The position numbers and the translations under genes are program-made. The notes beneath the pieces are model-generated. The model was given only the letters and a program-made list of their open reading frames with translations. It made no database searches and had not been told where the DNA came from. Below are positions 8,398 to 17,515 of a stretch of 64,000 nt of DNA, piece by piece. Source of the DNA: Rudaeicoccus suwonensis (GTDB lineage Bacteria; Actinomycetota; Actinomycetes; Actinomycetales; Dermatophilaceae); the NCBI RefSeq assembly GCF_007829035.1, contig NZ_VIVQ01000001.1:1116001-1180000 (forward strand), given 5' to 3'. How positions within the stretch are numbered: position 1 is the first letter of the stretch; each line of letters starts with the position of its first letter.

Positions 8398-9726
8398 GTG
8401 TTGTTCGTCCTCGGTGTTCTCATCCTCCTGTTCGGCGTCGCGGTGTCGATCGCCCTGCACGAGATCGGTCACCTGACCCCGGCAAAGTTGTTCGGCGTCA
8501 AGGTGACGCAGTACATGATCGGTTTCGGGCCGACGATCTGGTCGCGTCGACGCGGTGAGACCGAGTACGGCGTCAAGGCGATCCCGCTGGGTGGGTACAT
8601 CCGGATGATCGGGATGTTTCCGCCGCAGCCCGGTGACGACGAGGGCATGGTGCGGGCGTCGTCCACCGGTCGCTGGCGCCAGATGACCGAGTCGCTGCGT
8701 GAGGCGACGTACGAGGAGATCCCCGACGGCGATCGCGACAGGGTGTTCTACAAGCTGCCGACCTGGAAGAAGGTCGTCGTGATGTTCGGCGGCCCGTTCA
8801 TGAACCTCGTCATCGCGACCGTCCTGCTGGTGATCATCGCGTGTGGCATCGGTCTGCCGGCATACAAGGGAGCGGGTGTGTCCGCGGTGCTGCCGTGCAC
8901 TGCCGACGCCAGCGGCAAGACCGTCGCCACGTGCGCTGCCTCGGGTGAGTCGGCGGCTGCGAGGGCCGGGCTCAAGGCCGGTGACCAGTTCGTGTCCGTC
9001 GACGGCACAAAGATCTCCAGCACCAACGACCTGGTCTCGATCGTGCAGTCGCATCCCAACCAGGCGATTCCGGTCGTCGTCCGGCGTGATGGGCGCGACG
9101 TCACGCTGTCGCTCACGCCGCAGTTGCAGAAGATGGTCAGGACCGACAGCAACGGTGATCCTGTGCTGAACTCCAAGGGCCAGCAGGAGTATGCCGATGT
9201 CGGCGTCATCGGGGTGTCGTTGTCGTCGAAGACGGTCTACGAACGCCAATCGCTGAGCTACGCGCCCGGCTTCGTCGGGTCCGCGCTGAAAGACACGGCC
9301 TCGGTCTTCGTCCAGATCCCGCAGAAGATGGTGGGGATCTGGAACGCCGCCTTCGGCAGTGCTGCCCGTTCGAGTTCGTCACCGGTGTCTGTCGTGGGCG
9401 TCGGCCGCATCGCGGGCGACACCACCGAGGCTCACACTGCCGTGCAAAACAAGGTGCTGATGCTGCTGAGCATCATCGCCTCGCTCAACATGGCGCTGTT
9501 CGTGTTCAACCTGGTGCCGCTGCTGCCGCTGGACGGGGGCCACATCGCCGGCGCGCTGTGGGAGGCGGTCAAGCGCCCGATCGCTCGCGCGCGTGGTGTC
9601 AAAGGTCCCGTCTACGCCGACGTGGCCAAGGCATTGCCGCTGGCTTACGGGGTGTCGATCGTGTTGCTGGCGATGTTTGTGCTGTTGGCCTACGCCGACA
9701 TCGTCAAACCGGTCAAGGTCGGCTGA
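8398..9726 (+). CDS. rseP: RIP metalloprotease (site-2 protease, M50B)
   Basis: Intramembrane zinc protease that cleaves membrane-tethered anti-sigma factors and other single-pass proteins. It has 442 residues. The HEIGH zinc motif (H21-H25) is in the first membrane helix and the third ligand Asp379 is in LPLDGGH near the C-terminus. A PDZ domain lies at about 185-260, with membrane helices around residues 125-150, 355-375 and 420-440. It sits between dxr and ispG, the usual place. The conserved HExxH reads HEIGH rather than the common HEFGH, which should not affect catalysis. Confidence 0.95.
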   Translation: MLFVLGVLILLFGVAVSIALHEIGHLTPAKLFGVKVTQYMIGFGPTIWSRRRGETEYGVKAIPLGGYIRMIGMFPPQPGDDEGMVRASSTGRWRQMTESLREATYEEIPDGDRDRVFYKLPTWKKVVVMFGGPFMNLVIATVLLVIIACGIGLPAYKGAGVSAVLPCTADASGKTVATCAASGESAAARAGLKAGDQFVSVDGTKISSTNDLVSIVQSHPNQAIPVVVRRDGRDVTLSLTPQLQKMVRTDSNGDPVLNSKGQQEYADVGVIGVSLSSKTVYERQSLSYAPGFVGSALKDTASVFVQIPQKMVGIWNAAFGSAARSSSSPVSVVGVGRIAGDTTEAHTAVQNKVLMLLSIIASLNMALFVFNLVPLLPLDGGHIAGALWEAVKRPIARARGVKGPVYADVAKALPLAYGVSIVLLAMFVLLAYADIVKPVKVG

Positions 9727-9802
9727 TCCCGGCCGGAGTCCTGCTCGCAGGTCAGACCGTCGCCAGTCGCAGGTGTGTTTCGGCGGACGATGCGCCGGGC
9801 GT

Positions 9803-9808
9803 CATACT
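9803..9808 (+). promoter_or_regulatory. Putative -10 hexamer CATACT before ispG
   Basis: CATACT is 7 nt upstream of GTG 9816. The GGAGG in between is only 2 nt from the GTG, too close to act as a normal ribosome-binding site. Confidence 0.4.
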
Positions 9809-9815
9809 GGAGGAT

Positions 9816-10976
9816 GTGACTGTCTCCCTCGGTATGCCGAGCGCCCCGGCCCCGGTGCTGGCGCCTCGCCGCAAGTCCCGCAAGATCAAGGTCGGCAAGG
9901 TCGAGGTCGGCGGCGACGCCCCGATCTCGGTGCAGTCGATGTGCACGACACCGACCACCGACATCAACGCGACCCTGCAGCAGATCGCTGAGCTGACCGC
10001 CTCCGGGTGCGACATCGTGCGGGTCGCCTGCCCGAGCCAGGACGACGCCGACGCCCTCCCGGCGATCGCGCAGAAGTCGCAGATCCCGGTCATCGCCGAC
10101 ATTCACTTCCAGCCGAAGTACGTCTTCGCGGCCATCGACGCCGGTTGCGCCGCCGTGCGCGTCAACCCCGGCAACATCCGGCAGTTCGACGACCAGGTCA
10201 AGCAGATCGCGGCAGCTGCCAAGGACGCCGGCGTCTCGATCCGCATCGGTGTCAACGCCGGCTCGCTGGACAAGCGGCTGCTCGCCAAATACGGCAAGCC
10301 GACCCCGGAGGCGCTCGTGGAGTCCGCCGTCTGGGAGGCCAGTCTGTTCGAGGAGCACGACTTCCACGACTTCAAGATCTCGGTCAAGCACAACGACCCG
10401 GTGGTCATGGTGCGCGCCTACGAGTTGCTCGCCGAGCGCGGCGACTGGCCGCTGCACCTCGGTGTGACCGAGGCGGGGCCGGCCTTCCAGGGCACCATCA
10501 AGTCCGCGACCGCCTTCGGCGCGCTGCTGTCCAAGGGCATCGGCGACACGATCCGCGTCTCCCTGTCGGCGCCGCCGGTCGAGGAGATCAAGGTCGGCAA
10601 CCAGATCCTGCAGAGCCTCAACCTCAAGCCCCGCAAACTCGACATCGTGTCGTGCCCGTCGTGCGGCCGCGCGCAGGTCGACGTCTACACCCTGGCCGAC
10701 CAGGTGACGGCCGGGCTGGAGGGCATGACGGTGCCGCTGCGCGTCGCCGTCATGGGCTGTGTCGTCAACGGTCCGGGCGAGGCGCGCGAGGCAGATCTCG
10801 GCGTCGCCTCCGGCAACGGCAAGGGCCAGATCTTCGTCAAGGGCGAGGTCATCAAGACCGTGCCGGAGGCCAAGATCGTCGAGACGCTGATCGAGGAAGC
10901 CATGCGCATCGCCGAGGAGATGGGCGAACCGATCGACGAGGAGTCAGCGGGCTCGCCGAGCGTCACCGTCGGCTGA
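9816..10976 (+). CDS. ispG: 4-hydroxy-3-methylbut-2-en-1-yl diphosphate synthase, flavodoxin-dependent type
   Basis: Penultimate MEP-pathway step: reduces MEcPP to HMBPP using a [4Fe-4S] cluster. The 386-residue protein has the TIM-barrel start [13 protein letters not shown] and the C-terminal cluster cysteines in [10 protein letters not shown] and [14 protein letters not shown]. Actinobacterial homologues typically begin with a V/M-T-V-S-L-G-M-P sequence, which matches GTG 9816; ATG 9834 is the alternative. Together with dxr it makes this a partial MEP locus; ispH and the other genes are not here. Confidence 0.96.
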   Translation: MTVSLGMPSAPAPVLAPRRKSRKIKVGKVEVGGDAPISVQSMCTTPTTDINATLQQIAELTASGCDIVRVACPSQDDADALPAIAQKSQIPVIADIHFQPKYVFAAIDAGCAAVRVNPGNIRQFDDQVKQIAAAAKDAGVSIRIGVNAGSLDKRLLAKYGKPTPEALVESAVWEASLFEEHDFHDFKISVKHNDPVVMVRAYELLAERGDWPLHLGVTEAGPAFQGTIKSATAFGALLSKGIGDTIRVSLSAPPVEEIKVGNQILQSLNLKPRKLDIVSCPSCGRAQVDVYTLADQVTAGLEGMTVPLRVAVMGCVVNGPGEAREADLGVASGNGKGQIFVKGEVIKTVPEAKIVETLIEEAMRIAEEMGEPIDEESAGSPSVTVG

Positions 10977-10979
10977 CCG

Positions 10980-12749
10980 GTGAGCACGACCGACCAGCCT
11001 GACTCACGACCTGACGACGCCGCGACAGGCATCCGGACGGAGCCGGCACCCGAGGCTGTGACCGGCGAAAAGCCCGGTCGTGTATGGCGATTCGTGCAAC
11101 GTCGCTCGTCGACCGGTCTGGTGCTGGGTTGGTTGGCGCTGCTGGTCAGCTTCGCGCCGAGCCTGCTGCCGCGACCGTGGTGGGTGCAGGCCGTGGCTTC
11201 GGCGCTGTCGGCCACGACCGGGTATGCCGTAGGGGCCGTCCTGGGATCACTGGTCGCCGTCGTAGGGGCCTGGCTGGGCGTGCACGTCACGATCGTCGAC
11301 CAGGCACACCGTGCCCGGCTGCACCTCGTGCTGGGGTTGCTTGCGCTGGTGATCACCGTCGTGCTCTGGTTCGCCGGCTACCGCGGGCGCCGACACAGCG
11401 CTCGCCTGGTCGGCCTGCACGCACCGTCGTTGGGGTCGGATGTGCTGTCGCTGCTGGCCGCCGTCGTGCTGACGACGCTGATCCTCGGTGTCGTGTGGGC
11501 AGTGCGAGAGGCATTCCGCGCGTCGCGTTTCGTGCTTGGATTCGCGCTGCCTCGACCACTGGCCGGCATACTCGCGCTGTGCCTGGTCGCAGGAGCAGGC
11601 ACCTGGCTGAGCACCAGTGTGCTGGCCGCGCAGGGGCTCAACGCACTGTCGGCGTCGGCGCGTGAGATCAACGACCAGCCTCCGGACGGCCTGCACGCGC
11701 CGACCTCGCCGCTGATCTCCGGTGGGCCGGGTTCCACGCAGCGGTGGAGCGATCTGGGCAGGGAGGGTGAGATCTACACGGCCGAGACGACCACGGCCGC
11801 TCAGATCACCGCCATCACCGGCAAGAACGCCATGCAACCGATCCGGGTGTATGCCGCACCCACCTCCGGCGATGTCGACCCCGCGCAACTGGTGCAGACC
11901 ATCGTCACCGAACTGAACCGCACCGGCGCGCTCAACCGTGCGTACATCAACCTGGTCGGCACGACCGGCAGTGGTTGGGTCGACGAATACAACGTGCGCT
12001 CGTTGGAGGTCCTCACGGGCGGGGACGTCGCCACGGCGGCGGTGCAGTACTCCTTCCTGCCCAGCGTCGCGCAGTTCCTCACCAATCGCGCATTGCCTGC
12101 GGAAGTCGGCCGCGAACTTGTTCAGCGGGTGCAGCAGCTGATCGCGCAGCGGCCGGTGGACAAACGCCCACGCCTGCTGTTGTCGGGGGAGTCGTTGGGT
12201 GCGTTGAGCACGGAGGCGGCGTTCGGCAATGCCGATCAGTTGCTGGGCTCGGTCTACGGTGCGCTGTGGTCCGGCACCCCCAACTCGACGCCGTTGTGGC
12301 GGTCGATCACGGCCAGCCGTCAGGCCGGCAGCCCGCAGGTCGCGCCGGTCATCGACAACGGAGCGCACATCCGGTTCGCCGGCGAACCGATTCAGCTTCA
12401 GCGTGATGTCTACGGTCGTCCGCTCGGCTCGTGGACGACGCCACGGGTGGTCTTCCTGCAGCATCCGTCCGATCCGATCGTGTGGTGGGACCCGTCGCTG
12501 ATCTACAGCGAACCGCCGTGGATCCAGGAGCACGCCGGCTTCGACGTCGACCGCAACCTGCACTGGTATCCACTCGTGACTTTCTGGCTGACGACGGTCG
12601 ATCTCATCTCGGCGAACTCCGCGCCCGGCGGGCACGGCCACCGCTATCGGGCCGAGCAGGTGGACGGCTGGGCGGGAGTGCTTGGTATGTCGGTCGGCTC
12701 CATCGAGAAGGCACGCATCGTCGCCTCGGTCGAGGCATTGCCCGACTGA
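10980..12749 (+). CDS. Membrane-anchored alpha/beta-hydrolase (Abhydrolase_9 type, DUF2319)
   Basis: A 589-residue protein starting 4 nt after ispG. The N-terminal third has four or five membrane helices (about residues 45-195) and matches the pattern of the Abhydrolase_9 N-terminal domain. The C-terminal part is an alpha/beta-hydrolase with the nucleophile elbow GESLG (Ser405). Family members are annotated as membrane hydrolases of unknown substrate; the catalytic domain probably lies outside the membrane. No further prediction of substrate is possible from context. Confidence 0.8.
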   Translation: MSTTDQPDSRPDDAATGIRTEPAPEAVTGEKPGRVWRFVQRRSSTGLVLGWLALLVSFAPSLLPRPWWVQAVASALSATTGYAVGAVLGSLVAVVGAWLGVHVTIVDQAHRARLHLVLGLLALVITVVLWFAGYRGRRHSARLVGLHAPSLGSDVLSLLAAVVLTTLILGVVWAVREAFRASRFVLGFALPRPLAGILALCLVAGAGTWLSTSVLAAQGLNALSASAREINDQPPDGLHAPTSPLISGGPGSTQRWSDLGREGEIYTAETTTAAQITAITGKNAMQPIRVYAAPTSGDVDPAQLVQTIVTELNRTGALNRAYINLVGTTGSGWVDEYNVRSLEVLTGGDVATAAVQYSFLPSVAQFLTNRALPAEVGRELVQRVQQLIAQRPVDKRPRLLLSGESLGALSTEAAFGNADQLLGSVYGALWSGTPNSTPLWRSITASRQAGSPQVAPVIDNGAHIRFAGEPIQLQRDVYGRPLGSWTTPRVVFLQHPSDPIVWWDPSLIYSEPPWIQEHAGFDVDRNLHWYPLVTFWLTTVDLISANSAPGGHGHRYRAEQVDGWAGVLGMSVGSIEKARIVASVEALPD

Positions 12750-12761
12750 CGTTGTGCCAAC

Positions 12762-13307
12762 TCAGTCGGCCTGCACCTGCCGTTGCAGCCACGCTGAGCT
12801 GACCTCGCCGAAGGGTTCGTCACCGTCGCGCAGCAACGCGAACACACGACGTGCATCGGCTTCTGCCTGCCGCACGATGTCATCCGGATAACCGAACAGC
12901 TTTGTGTGATCTGCGAATTCGTCCTCGTCGTCGACGTAGACCATACCGCCCGCCCGCTGCACGACGTCAAGATCCAGGTCGACCATCGTGACCCGCCAGT
13001 TGCCATCGTCGTCCTGCGACCACTGCGGGGTGGTAGTGATGTCGACGTAGACCACCACGCGGTCGATGGCCGGCTGATCGTAGAACGACGGCGTGAATCC
13101 GGCTGCCGGAAAGAGACTGACCACGCTGGTGCTGACATCGAAACTCGCGCCGGCACGCTCGAAGTGCGTGCCGGGCGCAGCACCCAGCCACGCGCCGTAC
13201 TCGTCGACGCCCAGCAGGTGCGCGTCGTTCTGCCAGTGCGGAGAACCGTCCCACTTGCGGTAGTCGACGTGCACCGGTGTTCCAGGTCGGGTGGGTGTGG
13301 CAGTCAT
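12762..13307 (-). CDS. DUF402 domain protein
   Basis: A soluble 181-residue protein with the DUF402 pattern (WSQDDDGNWRVTMVDLDLDVV, a YVDDEDEF acidic motif and a long C-terminal helix). DUF402 proteins include nucleoside di/triphosphate phosphatases, but assignment to that activity is only a possibility. Convergent with the upstream hydrolase, 12 nt between stops. ATG 13307 is chosen over an upstream in-frame GTG (13316) because a TACTGT hexamer sits 7 nt before the ATG and overlaps that GTG. Confidence 0.75.
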   Translation of the reverse strand: MTATPTRPGTPVHVDYRKWDGSPHWQNDAHLLGVDEYGAWLGAAPGTHFERAGASFDVSTSVVSLFPAAGFTPSFYDQPAIDRVVVYVDITTTPQWSQDDDGNWRVTMVDLDLDVVQRAGGMVYVDDEDEFADHTKLFGYPDDIVRQAEADARRVFALLRDGDEPFGEVSSAWLQRQVQAD

Positions 13308-13314
13308 GTGAGGC

Positions 13315-13320
13315 ACAGTA
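13315..13320 (-). promoter_or_regulatory. Putative -10 hexamer TACTGT before the DUF402 gene
   Basis: TACTGT on the minus strand, 7 nt before ATG 13307, without a Shine-Dalgarno. It helps decide between the two candidate starts. Confidence 0.4.
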
Positions 13321-13392
13321 GCCGGGCCTGTCCGTCACAACTTTCTGCCCGATTTGGACTCTGGACAGGCCGGCACAGGGAAGGATGGAGGG

Positions 13393-14235
13393 GTGTTACG
13401 CACCCTGAGCGCCGCGAGGGCCCTGGGCCCGGCTGATTTCGACGCGGCCCTCGACCTGTGTGCGCAGGACCCGATGGTCAACGTCTTCGTCGCCGCGCGA
13501 TTGATGGAGGGCGGACCGGCGTTCTCCTCAGCGCTGCTCGGGGTCGAGTCAGGGCGCCGGTTGCGCAGTGCGTGCTGGATGTCGGCCAACGTGGTGCCGG
13601 TGTGCGCCGACGAGCACGCTCTCGACGTCTTCGCCGGCAAGCTACGTCGCAAGCGACGTCGCTGCTCCTCGATCTTCGGCGATGCCGACCAGGTGTTGGG
13701 GTTGTGGTCGAGGCTCGAATCCCATTGGGGCGACGCACGATCGGTGCGCAGCAATCAACCGATGATGGCCGTCACCACGCCGCCGCTGTGCGCGGGAGCC
13801 GACATCGATCCGCGGGTGCGTCCCGCGCGGATGAGCGAGCTCGACCTGGTGCTGCCGGCCGCTGCACACATGTTCACCGAGGAGATCGGCTACCCGCCAT
13901 ACGTCGGTTCAGATCGCGACTACCGCCGCATGGTCGGGTCGTTGATCCGCGCGGGGCACACGTTCGTGATCGTCGAGGACGGTCGGGTCGTCTTCAAGGC
14001 GGATGTCGGATCGCTGGCCGGGAACGTCGCACAGGTGCAGGGGGTGTGGGTGGCTCCGGACCACCGCGGGCACGGTCTGGCGGAGCCGGCGATGAATGCC
14101 GTCGTGCAGCAGATCATCGACGAGATCGCCCCGACGGTGACGTTGTACGTCAACGGTTACAACGAGCCGGCGCTGCGCACCTACACCGCCTGCGGCTTCC
14201 GGCAGGTCGGTCGATTCGCCACCGTGATCCTGTGA
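13393..14235 (+). CDS. GNAT acetyltransferase with N-terminal DUF4081 domain
   Basis: A 280-residue protein. The N-terminal half has the DUF4081 pattern (DPMVNVFVAARL). The C-terminal half is a GNAT fold with the acetyl-CoA loop VWVAPDHRGHGLAEPAM and the C-terminal YNEPALRTYTACGFRQVG. Genes of this type regularly follow ispG in Actinobacteria, although the acetyl acceptor is unknown. GTG 13393 is preceded directly by GGAGGG and, further up, by a weak AAGGAT hexamer. The third codon-level oddity is a rare TTA leucine as codon 2. Divergent from the DUF402 gene. Confidence 0.88.
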   Translation: MLRTLSAARALGPADFDAALDLCAQDPMVNVFVAARLMEGGPAFSSALLGVESGRRLRSACWMSANVVPVCADEHALDVFAGKLRRKRRRCSSIFGDADQVLGLWSRLESHWGDARSVRSNQPMMAVTTPPLCAGADIDPRVRPARMSELDLVLPAAAHMFTEEIGYPPYVGSDRDYRRMVGSLIRAGHTFVIVEDGRVVFKADVGSLAGNVAQVQGVWVAPDHRGHGLAEPAMNAVVQQIIDEIAPTVTLYVNGYNEPALRTYTACGFRQVGRFATVIL

Positions 14236-14247
14236 CAGCGTGGGGTC

Positions 14248-14634
14248 ATGAAGCCGCTGTCTCCGCTCGCCAGGATCCTCACCGTCGCCTTCGTGACCTC
14301 CGGCGTCATCCACCTGGTGCGACCACAGGTCTTCGAGGACACGATCCCGCCGCAGTTGCCCGCCCACCGCGAGTTGGTGCTCGCCTCCGGCGTCGCCGAA
14401 CTCGCCGGGGCGGTGGGCATGTGGTTGCCGCGCACCCGCCGGATCGCCGGGGTGGCGTCGGCGGTGCTGCTCGTCGCGGTCTTCCCGGCCAATGTGCAGA
14501 TGACACTCGATGCCGCCGAGGTGGTGCAGACGAAGGGCTCCTCGCCCGAGCGGATCGCCTGGCTTTCAGGCACAGTCGCCCGACTTCCGTTGCAACTGCC
14601 GCTGATTCGCGCTGCGTGGCGAGCCGGGCGTTGA
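14248..14634 (+). CDS. DoxX-like small membrane protein
   Basis: A 128-residue protein with about four hydrophobic segments (residues 8-28, 45-62, 67-88 and a weaker one near 105-125). It has the DoxX family look: VTSGVIHLVRPQVFE and a short ELAGAVGMWLP segment after helix two. The family includes quinone-associated and oxidative-stress membrane proteins, but the role here is unknown. It starts 12 nt after the acetyltransferase, probably co-transcribed, and converges on the CoA-transferase gene with only 7 nt between stops. Confidence 0.7.
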   Translation: MKPLSPLARILTVAFVTSGVIHLVRPQVFEDTIPPQLPAHRELVLASGVAELAGAVGMWLPRTRRIAGVASAVLLVAVFPANVQMTLDAAEVVQTKGSSPERIAWLSGTVARLPLQLPLIRAAWRAGR

Positions 14635-14641
14635 ACCCCCG

Positions 14642-16009
14642 TCACTTCTGGTCGAGCCACCACTCGGGTGGGTCTGCGGCATACCTGCTCGGGGTGGTCG
14701 GATAACTCGCCGGTACCTCGCCGGTGAAGTATGGCGGTCGCACATGTTCCAACCGGCCGTATGAAGATTCAGCTTCATCCAGCCAGAGCGGGCAGTCAGG
14801 TCCGTCGAAGGCGTCACCGTCCGACGTGATCGACGAACATGGTTGGTCTTGCAGCCAGTTGGCGGTCCGAGCGAGCGCGAGGCTAGCGGTCGCGCCGCCC
14901 TCCGTCGATCGCCGAGCCAGCAGGCGCATCGCCGCCGTCGCCATGAGATAGCCCGTCGCGTGGTCGAGAGCCTGCACCGGCAGGGCACCAGGAGTGCCGT
15001 CGGGCCGTGCGTAGGTCGTCGCGACGCCGGTCGCGGCCTGCACGATGCTGTCGAAGCCACGTTCGTGCTCCCACGGTCCTGAAGCGCCCCAGGCGGACAG
15101 TTCGACGACGACGAGGTGGGGATACTCCGTCAGCAGGTTTCCGGCGTCGAGCCCGAATCTGCGCAGTGCACCCGGGCGGTACGCCGACAGCACAACATCC
15201 GCCGAACCGGCCAATTGTCGTGTCGTGTCGAGGTTTCCGGGATCGACGAAGTCGAGCTCCGCGCTGTGTTTGGCGAAGCCGGTGTCGAGATGCTGGTCGA
15301 GCAATTCCGGGTGATCTGGTCCGTCGACCCGCAGCACGTCCGCGCCGAGTGCGCCCAGAAAGCGGCTCGCCGTCGGGCCGGCGATGACCCTTGTCAGGTC
15401 GAGCACGCGAATCCCGTCCAATGGCAACGAGTTCGAGGCGCCGAGCGCGCGGGCCTGCCCGGTCGGGGTGCCCAGCTCGATCAACGGTCGGTGCGCGATC
15501 GCAGTGCGGTGGTGTTCATGCTCGCGCCATTCGCGCTCGGTTCGGACTGCGGCAGCGATGCCACCGGCAGCGCGGATGCGGGTCTCGGCGTCCAGGCTGG
15601 TGAGCTCCAGCAGTTTGCTCTGCACGCCGGCCCGGTCGCTCGCGCCCAGCACATCCAGGAGCCGTCGCGCATGATGCGGGTAGTTGCCGTGGAGGCGCAC
15701 CCAACCGTCGCCGGTGCGGAAGAAGCCGGAAAGCTCACCCCACGCGACCAGCGGCTCACCGTCGCGCCGCAGCCTGCCGATGGAGTCGAATGATGCGCCG
15801 ACGAGACCGCTGGCGACCCACGATCGCCATGACGAGCCACGAGAGGTGGCAAAGGAATTCGCCGCAGTGACGGCAGCGCTGACGCTGCCGACGGCAAGGC
15901 CTTCGACGTCGAGGGGGCCGCCCCAGAAGATACGTGGCCCGCGCACGACGACATCGGTCGTCCAGGGCAGATCCAGCTGTGGCCAGCCGGGAGGGTCCGC
16001 GGCGATCAC
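14642..16009 (-). CDS. Family III (CaiB/BaiF) CoA-transferase with permuted halves
   Basis: A 455-residue member of the formyl-CoA/carnitine CoA-transferase fold. The typical N-terminal half (LDLTRVIAGPTASRFLGALGADVLRVD, then GFDSIVQAATG with the catalytic-position Asp) lies in the second half of this protein. The part that is normally C-terminal (SGFFRTGDGWVRLHGNYPHHARRLLDVLG) comes first. GTG 16009 overlaps the stop of the upstream flavoprotein gene (GTGA), so the two are coupled. Acyl substrate unknown. The order could also reflect loss of one half from a tandem double-domain enzyme. Confidence 0.85.
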   Translation of the reverse strand: MIAADPPGWPQLDLPWTTDVVVRGPRIFWGGPLDVEGLAVGSVSAAVTAANSFATSRGSSWRSWVASGLVGASFDSIGRLRRDGEPLVAWGELSGFFRTGDGWVRLHGNYPHHARRLLDVLGASDRAGVQSKLLELTSLDAETRIRAAGGIAAAVRTEREWREHEHHRTAIAHRPLIELGTPTGQARALGASNSLPLDGIRVLDLTRVIAGPTASRFLGALGADVLRVDGPDHPELLDQHLDTGFAKHSAELDFVDPGNLDTTRQLAGSADVVLSAYRPGALRRFGLDAGNLLTEYPHLVVVELSAWGASGPWEHERGFDSIVQAATGVATTYARPDGTPGALPVQALDHATGYLMATAAMRLLARRSTEGGATASLALARTANWLQDQPCSSITSDGDAFDGPDCPLWLDEAESSYGRLEHVRPPYFTGEVPASYPTTPSRYAADPPEWWLDQK

Positions 16010-16668
16010 GGCTTCGGGTCGGGGGAGGGGTACAACTGTGCCTCGTAGGACGTGTCGGAGTAGTGATCCTCCACAGCCTGCGGATCGTCCCCGGCACGCC
16101 ACAACTGCTTGGCCGCGTCGGCGTACCGGCAGACGGCGTCGGGTTGCCAGGTCTGCGGCTGCCAGGTGCGCGAGCGCATGAACGCCTTCGGGCAGTGGTA
16201 GAAGACTTCCTCGACATGCACCACCAGCGCCAGACGCGGTCGGTGACCCTTGACGCGCAGGTCGTCGAAGAACGGCCCGTCGGTCACCAGTTGCGCGACC
16301 CCGTTGACCCGCAAGGTGTCCGTGCGTCCCGGGATCAGGAACAGCAATCCGACATGCGGATTGGCCAGGATGTTGTGGAAGCCGTCGAAACGCCTGTTGC
16401 CGGCGCGCTCCGGTATGACGATCGTCCTGTCGTCGAGCACCATCGACAGGCTGCCGGCCGGATCGCCCTTGGGCGAGACATCGCAGCGTCCGTCGGGTGT
16501 GGCCGTGCCAACCAGCACCAGCGAGGAGTGCGCAAGCCAGTCGCGGTCGAGCGGATGCAAGGTGGTGCGCACCTTGTCGCGTGTCGCAGGCTCGGGCATC
16601 CCGAAGCCCTCAAGCTCCTCCACCGAGGTCACGGTGGGCAGATCCAGCCACCGGTCGGTCACGCTCAT
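16006..16668 (-). CDS. PPOX-class FMN flavoprotein (MSMEG_1061-like)
   Basis: A 220-residue split-barrel flavin-binding protein of the pyridoxamine-phosphate-oxidase superfamily. Visible motifs are LVLVGTATPDGRCDVSPKGDPAG, RRFDGFHNILANPHVGLLFLIPG and the C-terminal KAFMRSRTWQP. Such proteins use FMN or F420 and often reduce xenobiotics or heme-derived substrates; the true substrate here is unknown. GGAG about 6 nt before ATG 16668 serves as a ribosome-binding site. Its stop overlaps the CoA-transferase start. Confidence 0.82.
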   Translation of the reverse strand: MSVTDRWLDLPTVTSVEELEGFGMPEPATRDKVRTTLHPLDRDWLAHSSLVLVGTATPDGRCDVSPKGDPAGSLSMVLDDRTIVIPERAGNRRFDGFHNILANPHVGLLFLIPGRTDTLRVNGVAQLVTDGPFFDDLRVKGHRPRLALVVHVEEVFYHCPKAFMRSRTWQPQTWQPDAVCRYADAAKQLWRAGDDPQAVEDHYSDTSYEAQLYPSPDPKP

Positions 16669-16684
16669 GACTGCTCCGCTTCAC

Positions 16685-17467
16685 TCAGTTCCACTGGATG
16701 CGCATGTGATCGCGCCAGAAGCCGATGACGTCGGCGCCGACTTGCTCTATCTCCTTGCCGCGGTTCCAGAGCCCCAGGTACAGCTGCGCGGCAGTGCCGG
16801 ACCACGTCGAATCCGGATGCTGTTCAGGCAGACCCGGCTCGCAGGCGGCGGGGCCGTCGGAGAGGTGCAGTGTCCAGGCGGCGTCGACGTCGTCCGGGCG
16901 CACTGCCACGGTGACTGCGCTGCTCGTGCGCAGGTCATGCCGCTTACGGGTGGCGAATCCGCACAGGATCTCGTCGATGCCGTCGGCAGCGATGAGCGGG
17001 TCGATGTCCGCGTCCGAGGCCTGTGGGATGTATCCGTACCGGGCGGCCAGCCCGTCGAAGGCATGGATCGTGGTTTCGTGGCACTGTCGGCGAGCCCACG
17101 CCTCGCGTGGTGCCGGAGCCTCGTTGAGGAAGAAGAACGCGTCGAGATCGTCGGGTGCCTCTTGCAGCGCCAGCGACAGGTCGTCGACACCGGCGAGCAG
17201 CCAGTTGCCGGGATCTTCCTGCGACATACCCTCGTCCTCGAAGGCCTCGGTGGCGGCGCGGGTGTTCTCCCGGGTCACGGTGCCGCGCACGGCGCCCGAG
17301 GCCCAGCGGTGGGCGACACCTGTGTGCACGAGCAGTTGCAGGGCGGACCACTGCTCGCATGTGGGGACAGGTGCATCGCGGGAGGTCTCGGTAGTGTCCT
17401 CGCGCAGCCGAGCGGCCGCGGTGGTGAGCCCGTCGAGATAGGTCGGCAACGTCAGGGATGCTGGCAT
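16685..17467 (-). CDS. Maleylpyruvate isomerase family, mycothiol-dependent enzyme
   Basis: A 260-residue protein of the DinB-like MDMPI family: an N-terminal four-helix bundle (RLREDTTETSRDAPVPTCEQWSALQLLVHTG) with metal-ligand histidines (LLVHTGVAHRW and CHETTIHAFDG), followed by a C-terminal alpha/beta domain. The family uses mycothiol, the actinobacterial thiol, or confers detoxification functions. ATG 17467 has TACGGT 6 nt upstream. Divergent from the AidB-like gene across 48 nt that carry a hexamer facing each way. The actual reaction is not known. Confidence 0.85.
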   Translation of the reverse strand: MPASLTLPTYLDGLTTAAARLREDTTETSRDAPVPTCEQWSALQLLVHTGVAHRWASGAVRGTVTRENTRAATEAFEDEGMSQEDPGNWLLAGVDDLSLALQEAPDDLDAFFFLNEAPAPREAWARRQCHETTIHAFDGLAARYGYIPQASDADIDPLIAADGIDEILCGFATRKRHDLRTSSAVTVAVRPDDVDAAWTLHLSDGPAACEPGLPEQHPDSTWSGTAAQLYLGLWNRGKEIEQVGADVIGFWRDHMRIQWN

Positions 17468-17473
17468 GGTCCG

Positions 17474-17479
17474 ACCGTA
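17474..17479 (-). promoter_or_regulatory. Putative -10 hexamer TACGGT, minus strand
   Basis: 6 nt before ATG 17467. Paired with an oppositely facing TACCGT at 17503-17508, so the 48-nt gap appears to hold two back-to-back leaderless promoters. Confidence 0.45.
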
Positions 17480-17502
17480 ACGCTCACAGCTGACCGGATG
17501 CG

Positions 17503-17508
17503 TACCGT
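17503..17508 (+). promoter_or_regulatory. Putative -10 hexamer TACCGT, plus strand
   Basis: 7 nt before ATG 17516 of the acyl-CoA dehydrogenase gene; no Shine-Dalgarno. Confidence 0.45.
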
Positions 17509-17515
17509 TGGCTCC

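Noticed and set aside
16250-17515. In-frame upstream extension of the AidB-like gene
   Set aside because: It runs antisense through two well-supported minus-strand genes and adds no family sequence; the promoter hexamer and family N-terminus place the start at 17516.
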